NCBI GenBank assembly: GCA_023451825.1
Contig: JAEXYA010000037.1
Location: forward strand, 4,743 to 68,742
Reading direction: 5' to 3'
Length of the DNA stretch: 64,000 nucleotides
Source: Pseudomonadota bacterium
GTDB taxonomy: Bacteria > Pseudomonadota > Alphaproteobacteria > Rhizobiales > Xanthobacteraceae
Shown here: piece after piece, positions 51,053-60,846 of the stretch
Position numbering within the stretch: position 1 is the stretch's first letter
How the letters are laid out: each line of letters starts with the position of its first letter
Notes under the pieces: model-generated
The model's input: the letters and a program-made list of their open reading frames with translations, nothing else
Databases searched by the model: none
What the model was told of the DNA's origin: nothing
Position numbers and translations under genes: made by a program

Positions 51053-51261
51053 GATCCGGCAGTCTCCGAATGCACTTTGCACGACTGTATCGTCAAATGG
51101 CGGCTCCGCAATGCCGGTTGTACAGGCGATCCGCAGGCAATTGCCCAAGATCGCAGCGATGTTCGCGATGCGAATACGCGAATGGCTGTCATGTTGCGCG
51201 GGGCTGTCCGTTGATGGCGGCGGTACGATACGGTAGGGGTCGCTAGACCTGTCTGCGAGCA

Positions 51262-52182
51262 TTGCAATTGTCGTCCGATCCGACTCCGCCCTGGGAATTC
51301 GTCAGCCGTGACAGCGGCCGTGTGGTCTCGTCTGGGCGCTGGGTGTTCGATACGGCGCTCGCCTTGCTGACGCGCCCCGTCGATGTGGCTATCAGCGGCA
51401 TTCTCGAATCAATCGGCACCAGCGCCGGGGCGGACCGTGCCTGGATGTTAGAATACGATCCCGACCATCTGCGCTTTCGCAACACCCATGAATGGAGCCG
51501 CGGCAGCGCCGGCTCATTCGTGCAGGATTTGCAGAATGTGCCCGTCACCATGATCGGCTGGCTGCATCAGCATCTGGTCGCCGGCCAGGCGGTGATGATC
51601 AACGATATCGCGGCGCTGCCACGCGGCGCGGGGCCTCTGCGCGCCGAGTTTCTCCGCCAGAACAACAGAAGCGTGCTGAGCGTGCCGGTGTTTCATGGCG
51701 ATCGTCTGGTAGCCTGTATTGGCTTCGATGCCGTCGAGGCACCGCGGCGATGGACATGTGAGATTGCCGACTTGTTCTGCTGTGCAGATCTCATTGCGGC
51801 CGCGCGCCATGGTCGATCGGAGATCGGTGGCGAAACATCCTCGGCGCCCGAAGCGATGATCTATCTTCGCCGCGCGAATGGCGTGCGCGGAACACCGCTG
51901 ACGGAGATCGTCGGGTTGCGGTCGTCGAAGGACTATACCGAGGTGTGGTTGATCGACGGGACCATGGTGCTCGATGCGCGATCGCTGACGCAGTGGCTCG
52001 GCCTGCTGCCTTCGGGCGGGTTCGTACGCGTTCATCGCACGGCCGTCGTCAATCATCAGTTCGTGCGCGATGTCGAGCGCCGCGACAGTGGCGCTTGGCA
52101 GCTCCGCGTGCATGATGTGAAGGAGCACTGGCCCGTGTCGCGGGCGGGGCGTGCCGAGCTGCGCGCGCGTCTGGGAATTTGA
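51262..52182 (+). CDS. GAF-LytTR transcription regulator
   Basis: A 306-residue protein. Residues 40-170 form a GAF sensor domain (ILESIGTSAGADRAWMLEY, then INDIAALPRGAG and SVLSVPVFHGDRLVACIGFD). The last 100 residues are a LytTR DNA-binding domain: EIVGLRSSKDYTEVWLIDGT, GFVRVHRTAVVNHQFVRDVE, WPVSRAGRAELRARL. No response-receiver domain is present, so it senses a ligand or light-like cue directly. The start codon is TTG at 51262; no better one is in frame. It is directly upstream of the serine hydrolase and autotransporter genes and may control them. Confidence 0.85.
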   Translation: MQLSSDPTPPWEFVSRDSGRVVSSGRWVFDTALALLTRPVDVAISGILESIGTSAGADRAWMLEYDPDHLRFRNTHEWSRGSAGSFVQDLQNVPVTMIGWLHQHLVAGQAVMINDIAALPRGAGPLRAEFLRQNNRSVLSVPVFHGDRLVACIGFDAVEAPRRWTCEIADLFCCADLIAAARHGRSEIGGETSSAPEAMIYLRRANGVRGTPLTEIVGLRSSKDYTEVWLIDGTMVLDARSLTQWLGLLPSGGFVRVHRTAVVNHQFVRDVERRDSGAWQLRVHDVKEHWPVSRAGRAELRARLGI

Positions 52183-52417
52183 AGGGGGCGTCGCAACCGA
52201 TCAAATCCGGTCGCCGTCTTCCGTTAAGAAATCATTACGATCATGCGCGACATGTAAGCTTCATGTGTCGTGTGTGGTTGCGGGCCAACAGCTGTCAATC
52301 ACGCAGGACACTGGTCGAACCTGCGCGTCGCTTCGTCGATCCCTCATTGCGATTCATCATGTGATCGCGTGCTTCTTGGAACTCCATGCGGATCCGTTCG
52401 CGAGTTGGAGTTTGCCG

Positions 52418-53569
52418 ATGAAGCCCGTCGAATCATTTGCCGTCTGCGCGCTGGCCGGTTTGCTCATGACGGCGCCGATATCGGCGCATGCATCGGATCT
52501 TGCCTTGCGCGATGCGGCCTTGATGACAGGCACCGCCATGTTTCTGAATTCCGGGGCGCCCGGGCTGATCATTGCGGTTGTCCGAGGAGACGAGACGCTC
52601 GTGGCCGGCTATGGCGAGACGGCGCCCGGGAGCAAGGTAGAGCCGGATGGACGATCGATCGTTCGGCTGGGTTCGGTCTCCAAGGTGTTCGCGACCGATC
52701 TGCTCGCCACGCTTGCCGCGGAGAAACGCCTCGATCTCACCGATCCGCTCGCCCGCCATGCGCCGCAAGGCGTGGTGCCGAAATCGATCGACAATCGCCC
52801 GATCACACTGCTCGATCTCGCGACGCATGCTGCGGGCCTGCCGCGCGAGCTGGCCGATCCCGCGGTGACGGAGGGCAGCAATCCGTTTGCGGCGTTCAAG
52901 CGCGACTACTACTGGACATGGATCGCGACGAATGCGCCGGCCTATGCGCCAGGCCTCACCGCGATGTATTCGAATTATGGCTACGGCCTGCTCGGCGACG
53001 CCCTGGCGAAAACCGGCGGCAAGCCCTATGGCGACCTCCTGACCGAAAAGGTGTTCGCGCCGCTGGCGCTGAAGGACACCACGCTGCGTCTATCCGATCA
53101 GCAGAAGCCGCGGCTGATGACGGGGCTCGATCCGTTCAACAAGCCGGATGCCAATGTCGAAGCGCCCGACATCATGGCGGCCAGCGCAGGCGTCTATTCG
53201 ACGGCCGACGACATGGTGCACTGGATGCGCTGGCATCTCGATGGCGACGAGCGATCGCGTGCAGCACTTGCCTTGGCGCATGCGCTGTGGCGGCCGCATG
53301 ACGGATTGAAACGTGCGGTCGGCGTCGAGGTGACGTCGTCGATCGGCATGGGGCTCGGCTGGGTGGTGAGCCCGGCGAAGGACGGCGTGCCATTGCTGCT
53401 CGGCAAGAGCGGCGGCATCGGCGGCTTCATGACCTATGTGGTGCTCGCCCCGCAACACCGGCTCGGCATCTTCGTGGTCGCGAGCCGTGTCAATTTCGGC
53501 ATGTTCGAAGGCCTGCGCCGCGGCGTGCGCGAACTGGCCGCCGAACTCGCACCGGCGGGGCACCGGTGA
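52418..53569 (+). CDS. Class-C beta-lactamase-type serine hydrolase (AmpH-like)
   Basis: A 383-residue exported protein. A signal peptide ends near SAHASD. SxxK is S86-V-S-K89 and YxN is Y184-S-N186, with GKSGG near the KTG position late in the chain. These are the class-C/penicillin-binding-protein residues, so it probably cleaves or binds peptidoglycan peptides or beta-lactams. The ATG at 52418 starts MKPVESFAVCALAG. Its stop overlaps the autotransporter start (TGATG), so the pair is translationally coupled. A 235-base gap separates it from the regulator. Confidence 0.88.
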   Translation: MKPVESFAVCALAGLLMTAPISAHASDLALRDAALMTGTAMFLNSGAPGLIIAVVRGDETLVAGYGETAPGSKVEPDGRSIVRLGSVSKVFATDLLATLAAEKRLDLTDPLARHAPQGVVPKSIDNRPITLLDLATHAAGLPRELADPAVTEGSNPFAAFKRDYYWTWIATNAPAYAPGLTAMYSNYGYGLLGDALAKTGGKPYGDLLTEKVFAPLALKDTTLRLSDQQKPRLMTGLDPFNKPDANVEAPDIMAASAGVYSTADDMVHWMRWHLDGDERSRAALALAHALWRPHDGLKRAVGVEVTSSIGMGLGWVVSPAKDGVPLLLGKSGGIGGFMTYVVLAPQHRLGIFVVASRVNFGMFEGLRRGVRELAAELAPAGHR

Positions 53570-56500
53570 TGAACGGGGCGTCGATGATGCAAGGCCGGTC
53601 CGATCGTCCGGGACGTCTGACAGGTCTCATGTCATCGACGGCAGGCTCACTGTCCTTGCTCACGCTAGCTGCGCCGATGCTGATCGTATCGGCGCAGATC
53701 GTCCATGCCGAAAGTTCGGGGATGGGCGGCAATGGCGGTGCGCATGGGCATAGTTCGCCGAGGTCGGGTGGTCTTGGCGGATCAATCGATCCGGCCAATG
53801 GCGGGGGTGGCGGCGGCGGTGGCGGCGCCAACCGCACCAGCGCCAATATCGGCAATGGCGGCAAAGGCGGCAGCGGCAAAAACGGTCATGGCGGAGGCGG
53901 CGGCGGCAATAGCGGGGCGGCCGGCTTCCAGGGCGCGTCCCTGCCTGCTGGCACGATCGTCGGCGGTGTCGGTGCGGCCGGTGGCGGTGGCGGCAATGGC
54001 GCTGACGGCGGCTCAGCCTTCAGCAGCGGCGTTGGTCACGACAGCGGTAGTGGTGGCGGGGGCGGGGGCGGCGGAACGGGGGCTTTATTCTCCGGCGCCG
54101 CGACTCCGTCGGGCCAGCTTATCAGCGGCGGCAGCGGCGGCGCGGGCGGCAATGCCGGCGCAGCCGGCAACGGCAACTCTGCATGGGATGTCGTCTACAA
54201 TGCCGAAGGCCATGGCGGCGCCGGTGGCGGTGGCGGCGGCGGCGGTGGTGGCGGCATCGGGCTCTATGACAACGGTGCGGGCGGTGGCGCGCTGAGCATC
54301 GGATCGTTCGGCAAGATCGTCGGCGGGGCCGGTGGCAATGGCGGTGCGGGCGGCGATGGCGGAAACGGCGCCGAGGGCGTCGAGGGCGGCTTCTGCGAGC
54401 CGTCCTCCCCTACGGGGCCCGGACATTGTCATCCGCTTCCCATGAACGGCGCCTATGGCGGCGCTGCCGGTCGCGGTGGCGACGCCGGGAGTGGTGGCGC
54501 CGGACTGGTCTCCGATCGCCGGGGCAGTCTGTCGATCGGCCCGGACGCGTCCATTTTGGGGGGCAATGGCGGTACCGGCGGAGCCGGTGGCCGCGGCGGC
54601 CAGGGCGGTGCAAGCAGCGACGGCTCGACGAGTGCCGCCGATGGCAATGGTGGCAATGGCGGATATGGCGGCGCGGGCGGCAGCGGCGTCGTGCTCTCCA
54701 ATGGCGGGACGGTGGTGGCCGCGGGCGGCGCTGTCATCGCCGGCGGTCATGGCGGAACGGGCGGGGCCGGCGGCTATGGCGGCGACGATAGCGCTCCGGT
54801 CGGCGGTGCCGGCGGCCATGGCGGAAACGGCATCTATCTGGCTGGCGGCGGCGTCATCCGGCTCGACCATGGCGCGGTGGTCCGAGGTGGCGATGCCGGC
54901 GCAGGCGGGGCGGGGGGCGGCTCCTATGGTGGCGCCACAGGACAAGCAGGCGGCAATGGCTTTGGCGGCGCGGCGATCCTCGGGCAAACGCCGGGCGTCA
55001 CGGTTGTCACGGCCGGTGCGATCGACGGCGGACTGAATCGCGATGGATCATTTGCGACGGCGGTTCTTTTTTCGGGAGGCGGCAACCGGCTGGAACTGTG
55101 GGCAGGCGCGACGATCAATGGCGACGTGATCGCCACGGCCGATGCCAGCAATCCCAATGTTCTCGCATGGGGCGGCGATCAGAACGCGACGTTCAATCTC
55201 TCGGCACTCGGCACCACCTATCGTGGCTTCACAGTGCTCGAAAAGTCCGGCGCCAGCCAATGGACCCTGTCCGGCGCATCAACCGCCTTTTCCGGCGATC
55301 TGCGCATTGATAGCGGCGTGCTCGCCTTTGCCAGCAGCGCCAGGTTGACGACGATCAACGGCTATGTCGGCTATGCCGAAGGCTCCGATGCGAATGTCAC
55401 CGTGGCCGGCGCCGGCGCATCCTGGCTCACAAGCAATCTTCTTGTCGGCTATCACGGCAATGGCACGTTGCGGATTGCCGATGGCATGCATGTCGCGGCG
55501 ACGACCGCTTCGATCGGCAACGACACCTCTTATCTGGCACAGGGCGCGGTGACGATTGCGGGCAACGGGTCGGTGCTCGATGCCCAGACCCTCAAGATCG
55601 GCGCGACTTCAGTCGGGACGTTGACCGTGAGCAATGGCGGTGCCGCGAAGGCGCGCGCGATCGAAATCGGCGCCTTGGGCGTCAGCGGCGAACTGAATAT
55701 CGGCGCCGAGCCTGGCGCAGCAGCGCTCGCGCCAGGCACCGTGTCCGGTGCGATCACGCTCGCCGAAAGCGGCACGCTGAATTTCAACCACATCAGCAGC
55801 AACTATCTGTTCAATAACGTCATCACCGGCAATGGCGCGATCAACGTGCTCGGCGGCACCACCACGCTGTCCGGCCGCAATGCGGCCTTTGCCGGCACCA
55901 CGGAGCTTCTGAACGGCACGCTGGCCGTCACCGGCCAGCTCGGCGGCACAGTCACGGTCGATCAAGGTGGGCGTCTGACGGGCAACGGCGCCGTGGGCGC
56001 GACGACGGTGCTCGCTGGCGGCACCCTTGCGCCCAATCGCACCGGGCACCTGACCGTCAATGGTGCGCTTCAATTGATGCCGGGGGCGGCGTTCGATTTC
56101 GATCTCGGCCACGCATCGATCGGTGGCGCGGGAACGGTGGTCGTCAATGGTGATCTCGCATTCGATGGCGCGACGTTGAATGTCATTGCGTCCGGCGAAC
56201 CCGCCATCGGCTATTACCGGATGATGACCTATACGGGGACCGGCCCTGCACCCGGAACGGGTATGGTGATCGGCAGCGTACCGGCGCCCGGTCCGTTCGA
56301 TGTCTCCTACAATGTCGATACCAATCGCGCCCATGTGGTCGACCTGGTGGTCACGCCGGACGGCATCGACCTGCTGCAGACATGGATCGACGGCTCATCC
56401 GTCTGGAACGGCAGCAATGCGAGCTGGCTCAATTTCGGCGGTCCCACACCGACCATTTGGGATGGCCATTACGGTGTGTTTCGCGGCAATGGCGAAATCG

Positions 56501-59500
56501 TCACCATCGATGGGACGCAGAATTTTGCCGGTCTTCAATTCGTCAACGGTGCCTATACGCTGGCATCCGGTGCGAGCGGCGCGCTGCGTCCCGTCAATCT
56601 CAGCGGCGTTGAGAGTGTCGGCGAATTGCGCGTGCTCACGGGTGAGACGGCGACGATTTCGGTGCCGATCGTCGGAAGCGGCGGCATCAACAAGACCGGA
56701 GGCGGCACGCTCGTGCTTGCCGGTAACAATGATTATAGTGGCGGCACCATCATCAGCGGTGGGACACTCCAAATTTCGTCGGACGCCAATCTTGGCTTGG
56801 CCAGCGGCGGCCTGGCCTTCGACAACGGGATCCTCCAGACCACCGCGAATATCGATCTCGCGCATTCAGTGTCGCTGCTTGGGATCGGCCAGATCCTCAC
56901 GGATGCATCCACGACGCTCACGCTGAACGGCGCCGTGTCCGGCGCCGGCGGCCTGATCAAGTCCGGTGCGGGCACGCTGCGTCTGGATCATGTGAACAGC
57001 TGGACCGGCGGCACGTGGCTCGAAGCAGGCACGCTGCAACTCGGCGTTGCCGGCGCTCTGCCCAATGGCAGCGATGTCATCGTCTATGGTGGCAAGCTCG
57101 ATCTCAACGGCTTCGACGCGACGACACGATCGCTGATCGGTCTCGGTGGCGAGATTGCGCTGGCGGGCGCGACGCTGACGCTCGATCAGGCCGGCGATAC
57201 GGTGATTGCGAGTGCCATCACCGGCCCTGGCGGCCGTCTCGTGAAAACGGGCGGTGGCACGTTGCTGCTGTCGGGCACGAACACCTATACGAATGGCACG
57301 ACGATATCAGGCGGCACGGTTGCCATTTCTGCAGATGCGAATCTCGGCACGGGCGCGCTCACATTGGCCGGCGGCAGGCTGTTCACATTGGGCGATATCG
57401 CGTCTACGCGCGATATCACGCTGACGGGTGGCGGTACGATCGAGACGCTGTTCGCAACGACCTATGCGACGAGCGGCAATGTCACTGGCAGCGGAGCCTT
57501 GATCAAGGACGGCTGGGGCACGCTGGTGCTGAGCGGTGCCAATTCCTTTACCGGCGGCACGACGATTGCGGCCGGAATGCTGCAGATCGGCAATGGTGGC
57601 ACGACGGGCACGCTGTCCGGCAATGTCGTCAACAACGGCATTCTCGCTTTCAATCGATCGAACACGTTCTTCTACAATGACGTGATCTCGGGGACTGGCT
57701 CTCTCGTGCAGATGGGCAGCGGCCTGACGGCGCTGAGTAACAACAACACTTATAGCGGTGGCACGCTGATCTCGGCGGGCACCTTGCAGATCGGCTCAGG
57801 CGGAACGTCGGGCTCGATCACGGGCGATGTCATCAACAATGGCAGTCTCGATATCTTCCGGTCCGATGTCACCACATTTGGCGGAACGGTCTCCGGCAGT
57901 GGCGTGTTGCGGAATGTCGGCACTGGCACGACGGTTCTCACTGCGGACAACACATATAGCGGCGGCACCGTGATCACTCAGGGCGGGCTGCAGATCGGCG
58001 ATGGCGGTCTCACCGGTTCGATCATCGGCAATGTCATCAACAACGGCGCGCTCGTCACCAAACGCGATGGGCTGCTGACGCTGGCCGGTGCGATTTCCGG
58101 CGGCGGTTCGTTCACGCAGGCCGGCGTCGGCATCACGCGGCTGGATGGTCTCAATACGTATACCGGCGTGACGGATGTGAAGGCGGGCACGCTGAGCGTC
58201 AACGGCTCCATCGCGTCGTCGTCGCTTGTCAGCGTCGCGCGTGGCGCAACGCTTGGCGGCAACGGCATCGTCGGCACCACGCAGATCGCCGATGGCGGCA
58301 TGCTGTCGCCGGGCAATTCGGTCGGGCTGCTCACGGTGCAGGGCAATCTCACTTTTGCTTCGGCGGCGAGCTATATGGTCGAGGTCTCGGGCGCGACAGC
58401 GGATCGGACCAATGTCAGCGGCGTGGCCACGTTGGGCAATGCGACGGTGCGGGTCAGCTTCGATCCTGCGGCCTTCGTGCGCGAGCGCTACACGGTCCTG
58501 AATGTGGCAACGGGCTTGTCGGGGACGTTCAGCGGTGCCGTCTACAGCGACGCGCCGCCGTCTTTCATCTCGACGCTGAGCTATGACGCCGCCAATGTCT
58601 ATCTCGATGTTGATCTGAAACTGACCGGCCTCAACATCAACCAGAACAATATCGCCTCGTCGCTGAACAGCTATTTCGGCACCCATGGCGGCATTCCCTA
58701 CGCGCTCGGCGCGATGACGCCGGAAGATCTCACCCAATCTTCGGGCGAACTCTCCACGAGCGTGCAGCAGAGCACCGCGCAGGCGATGACGCAGTTCATG
58801 GGTGTCATGACTGATCCCTTTGCCGCCAATCGCGGGTTTGCGCCGTCAGGCAATGCGCCGACGGGGTCGTGGCGCGACGCATATGGTGCGGTCGTCAAGG
58901 CGGCGCCTGCCGTGTTCGAGTCGCGCTGGAATGTCTGGGCGGCCGGCTTCGGCGGCGGGCAATCGACCGATGGCAATACGGTGGTCGGCTCGCATACCAG
59001 CAGCAGCCGAATTGGCGGCGTTGCTGTGGGCGCCGACACGTGGTTGTCGCCGCAGACGCTGGCCGGATTTGCCATGGCCGGTGGCGGCACCAGTTTCGGC
59101 CTGTCCGACAGGCTCGGCTCCGGCCAGTCCGATCTGTTCCAGATCGGCGGCTTTGTCAGGCATAATGAAGGGCCGGCCTATATCAGCGCCGCGCTTGCAT
59201 ATGGCTGGCAGAATGTCACCACCGAACGGCTCGTGACGATCATCGCTGCGGATCGGCTGCGCGCCAACTTCACCGCGCATGCGTTTTCGGGGCGCGTCGA
59301 GGCCGGTCATCGCAGTGTGTCGCCATGGTTGGGCGGCGTCGGCGTCACGCCCTATGCGGCCGGGCAGGTGACCAATATCGATCTTCCCGCCTATGCGGAG
59401 GCGCTGGTCTCCGGTGCGGACAATTTCGCGCTGAATTATACCAAGCGGAATCTGGCTGCCACCCGCAGCGAAGTCGGCTTGCGCATGGACAAATCCTTCA

Positions 59501-59772
59501 CCCTCGATCAGGCGTTGCTCACCCTACGCGGTCGCGCCGCATGGGCGCATGATTTCAATCGTGATCGCGTGGCGCAGGCCGCGTTCCAGTCGCTGCCCGG
59601 CGCCAGCTTCGTCGTCAACGGCGCGGCGATGGCGCCCGATGCGGCGCTGACCAGCGCCAGCGCGGAGGTCATGCTCGGCAACGGCGTCTCATTCGCCGCG
59701 ACCTATGAGGGCGAATTCTCGCTGGCCACGCGCAGCCATGCCGGCAAGGGCGTGGTTCGCTTCGTCTGGTAA
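53569..59772 (+). CDS. Giant autotransporter with Gly-rich PE_PGRS-like N-terminal domain and PATR repeats
   Basis: A 2067-residue surface protein. An N-terminal signal (about 48 residues, ending VHAES) is followed by a Gly/Asn/Ala-rich domain (about 50-490) of GGNGG, GGAGG and GGDGG repeats. About 50-70 percent of that part is Gly by eye. Residues 490-1040 form a beta-helical passenger, then several PATR-type repeats start at about 1043 (KTGGGTLVLAG, GGTLQI; KSGAGTLRL; KTGGGTLLLSG; KDGWGTLVLSG). The C-terminal beta-barrel is about 1784-2067 and ends in an aromatic FVW. The Gly-rich part contains two Cys 12 residues apart (GFCEPSSPTGPGHC). GTG 53566 is an alternative start. The adhesin-like role is inference. 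Confidence 0.88.
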   Translation: MNGASMMQGRSDRPGRLTGLMSSTAGSLSLLTLAAPMLIVSAQIVHAESSGMGGNGGAHGHSSPRSGGLGGSIDPANGGGGGGGGGANRTSANIGNGGKGGSGKNGHGGGGGGNSGAAGFQGASLPAGTIVGGVGAAGGGGGNGADGGSAFSSGVGHDSGSGGGGGGGGTGALFSGAATPSGQLISGGSGGAGGNAGAAGNGNSAWDVVYNAEGHGGAGGGGGGGGGGGIGLYDNGAGGGALSIGSFGKIVGGAGGNGGAGGDGGNGAEGVEGGFCEPSSPTGPGHCHPLPMNGAYGGAAGRGGDAGSGGAGLVSDRRGSLSIGPDASILGGNGGTGGAGGRGGQGGASSDGSTSAADGNGGNGGYGGAGGSGVVLSNGGTVVAAGGAVIAGGHGGTGGAGGYGGDDSAPVGGAGGHGGNGIYLAGGGVIRLDHGAVVRGGDAGAGGAGGGSYGGATGQAGGNGFGGAAILGQTPGVTVVTAGAIDGGLNRDGSFATAVLFSGGGNRLELWAGATINGDVIATADASNPNVLAWGGDQNATFNLSALGTTYRGFTVLEKSGASQWTLSGASTAFSGDLRIDSGVLAFASSARLTTINGYVGYAEGSDANVTVAGAGASWLTSNLLVGYHGNGTLRIADGMHVAATTASIGNDTSYLAQGAVTIAGNGSVLDAQTLKIGATSVGTLTVSNGGAAKARAIEIGALGVSGELNIGAEPGAAALAPGTVSGAITLAESGTLNFNHISSNYLFNNVITGNGAINVLGGTTTLSGRNAAFAGTTELLNGTLAVTGQLGGTVTVDQGGRLTGNGAVGATTVLAGGTLAPNRTGHLTVNGALQLMPGAAFDFDLGHASIGGAGTVVVNGDLAFDGATLNVIASGEPAIGYYRMMTYTGTGPAPGTGMVIGSVPAPGPFDVSYNVDTNRAHVVDLVVTPDGIDLLQTWIDGSSVWNGSNASWLNFGGPTPTIWDGHYGVFRGNGEIVTIDGTQNFAGLQFVNGAYTLASGASGALRPVNLSGVESVGELRVLTGETATISVPIVGSGGINKTGGGTLVLAGNNDYSGGTIISGGTLQISSDANLGLASGGLAFDNGILQTTANIDLAHSVSLLGIGQILTDASTTLTLNGAVSGAGGLIKSGAGTLRLDHVNSWTGGTWLEAGTLQLGVAGALPNGSDVIVYGGKLDLNGFDATTRSLIGLGGEIALAGATLTLDQAGDTVIASAITGPGGRLVKTGGGTLLLSGTNTYTNGTTISGGTVAISADANLGTGALTLAGGRLFTLGDIASTRDITLTGGGTIETLFATTYATSGNVTGSGALIKDGWGTLVLSGANSFTGGTTIAAGMLQIGNGGTTGTLSGNVVNNGILAFNRSNTFFYNDVISGTGSLVQMGSGLTALSNNNTYSGGTLISAGTLQIGSGGTSGSITGDVINNGSLDIFRSDVTTFGGTVSGSGVLRNVGTGTTVLTADNTYSGGTVITQGGLQIGDGGLTGSIIGNVINNGALVTKRDGLLTLAGAISGGGSFTQAGVGITRLDGLNTYTGVTDVKAGTLSVNGSIASSSLVSVARGATLGGNGIVGTTQIADGGMLSPGNSVGLLTVQGNLTFASAASYMVEVSGATADRTNVSGVATLGNATVRVSFDPAAFVRERYTVLNVATGLSGTFSGAVYSDAPPSFISTLSYDAANVYLDVDLKLTGLNINQNNIASSLNSYFGTHGGIPYALGAMTPEDLTQSSGELSTSVQQSTAQAMTQFMGVMTDPFAANRGFAPSGNAPTGSWRDAYGAVVKAAPAVFESRWNVWAAGFGGGQSTDGNTVVGSHTSSSRIGGVAVGADTWLSPQTLAGFAMAGGGTSFGLSDRLGSGQSDLFQIGGFVRHNEGPAYISAALAYGWQNVTTERLVTIIAADRLRANFTAHAFSGRVEAGHRSVSPWLGGVGVTPYAAGQVTNIDLPAYAEALVSGADNFALNYTKRNLAATRSEVGLRMDKSFTLDQALLTLRGRAAWAHDFNRDRVAQAAFQSLPGASFVVNGAAMAPDAALTSASAEVMLGNGVSFAATYEGEFSLATRSHAGKGVVRFVW

Positions 59773-59874
59773 GGCCGAGGCGCATACGCATCGCAGGCAT
59801 GGCGGGGTGCCGCTTGACCCGATCAAGCGGCGCAGTCAGTTTCCGCGGCTTCTCCTGCGGATTTGCCTTGCCTC

Positions 59875-60774
59875 ATGTTCACGATCGCCTCGCTCTGGAT
59901 CCCGTTCACCATCATCGCCTCGCTGGGGCAGGTGGCGCGCAATGCCATGCAGCGTTCGCTGACGGGGCCGCTCGGCACCTGGGGCGCAACCAATATCCGC
60001 TTCCTGTTCGGCTTTCCGTTCTCGCTGGTGTTTTTTGCGATCGTCATCACGGCTACCGGCGATCGGGTGGGTTGGCCGGTCATGGAATTCTGGCCGTGGC
60101 TGCTGCTCGGCGCGCTCAGCCAGATCTTTGCAACCGGCCTGATGCTGGCGGCGATGAATGAGCGCTCCTTCGTGGTGACGACGGCGTATCTCAAGACCGA
60201 GGCGATCCAGACCGCGATTTTCGGGTTTGTGTTTCTCGGTGACCATCTCACTGTTTTGCGCGTGGTGGCGATCCTGATCGCGACGGCCGGCGTCGTCGTG
60301 ACGGCACTGCGGCCTGGCGCCACGCGCGACCTCGGCAATGTCAGGCCGATCATGCTTGGACTGGTCGCTGCGGCGGGCTTCGCTTTGTCGGCGGTCGGCT
60401 TCCGCGGCGCCATTATCACGGTGCCGGATGTGAGCTTCGTCACCGCGGCGTCCTATGCGCTGGCCTGGTCGCTTTTCGTGCAGACGGCGCTCCTCACCGC
60501 CTATCTGTTGCTGCGCGAGCCGGCGATCCTGCGCAACATTCTCGGCCTCTGGCGCCCGTCGATGCTGGCCGGCTTCGCCGGCGCTGCCGCCTCGCAGTTC
60601 TGGTTCCTGGCCTTTGCGCTCACGGCCGCCGCCAATGTGCGCACGCTGGCGCTCGTCGAGGTGCTGTTCGCGCAGGCGGTGGCCTATTACTCGTTCAAGC
60701 AGACGCCATCGGCGCGCGAGCTTGCCGGTGTGGCGCTGATCGTCATCGGCGTGGCGCTCCTCGTCGCAGCCTGA
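59875..60774 (+). CDS. EamA/DMT-superfamily transporter
   Basis: A 299-residue membrane protein with about ten hydrophobic helices in two EamA halves. The pattern TTAYLKTEAIQTAIFGFVFLGD is the typical EamA repeat end of the first half; RTLALVEVLFAQAVAYYSF that of the second. Exported or imported metabolite is unknown. ATG 59875 follows the autotransporter stop by 102 bases. Confidence 0.85.
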   Translation: MFTIASLWIPFTIIASLGQVARNAMQRSLTGPLGTWGATNIRFLFGFPFSLVFFAIVITATGDRVGWPVMEFWPWLLLGALSQIFATGLMLAAMNERSFVVTTAYLKTEAIQTAIFGFVFLGDHLTVLRVVAILIATAGVVVTALRPGATRDLGNVRPIMLGLVAAAGFALSAVGFRGAIITVPDVSFVTAASYALAWSLFVQTALLTAYLLLREPAILRNILGLWRPSMLAGFAGAAASQFWFLAFALTAAANVRTLALVEVLFAQAVAYYSFKQTPSARELAGVALIVIGVALLVAA

Positions 60775-60846
60775 TGCGCGTCATGTCTCTTTCGCCCCCG
60801 GACATGCTGCGATAGGACTGGTCTTGTCCTTCCTGAGACGAGATCG

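Noticed and set aside
53705..55036. Several Ala/Arg-rich frames inside the Gly-rich domain, and a search for CRISPR-like spacing there
   Set aside because: Shadow frames of GGC/GGT repeats; the repeats are not separated by unique spacers, so no CRISPR.
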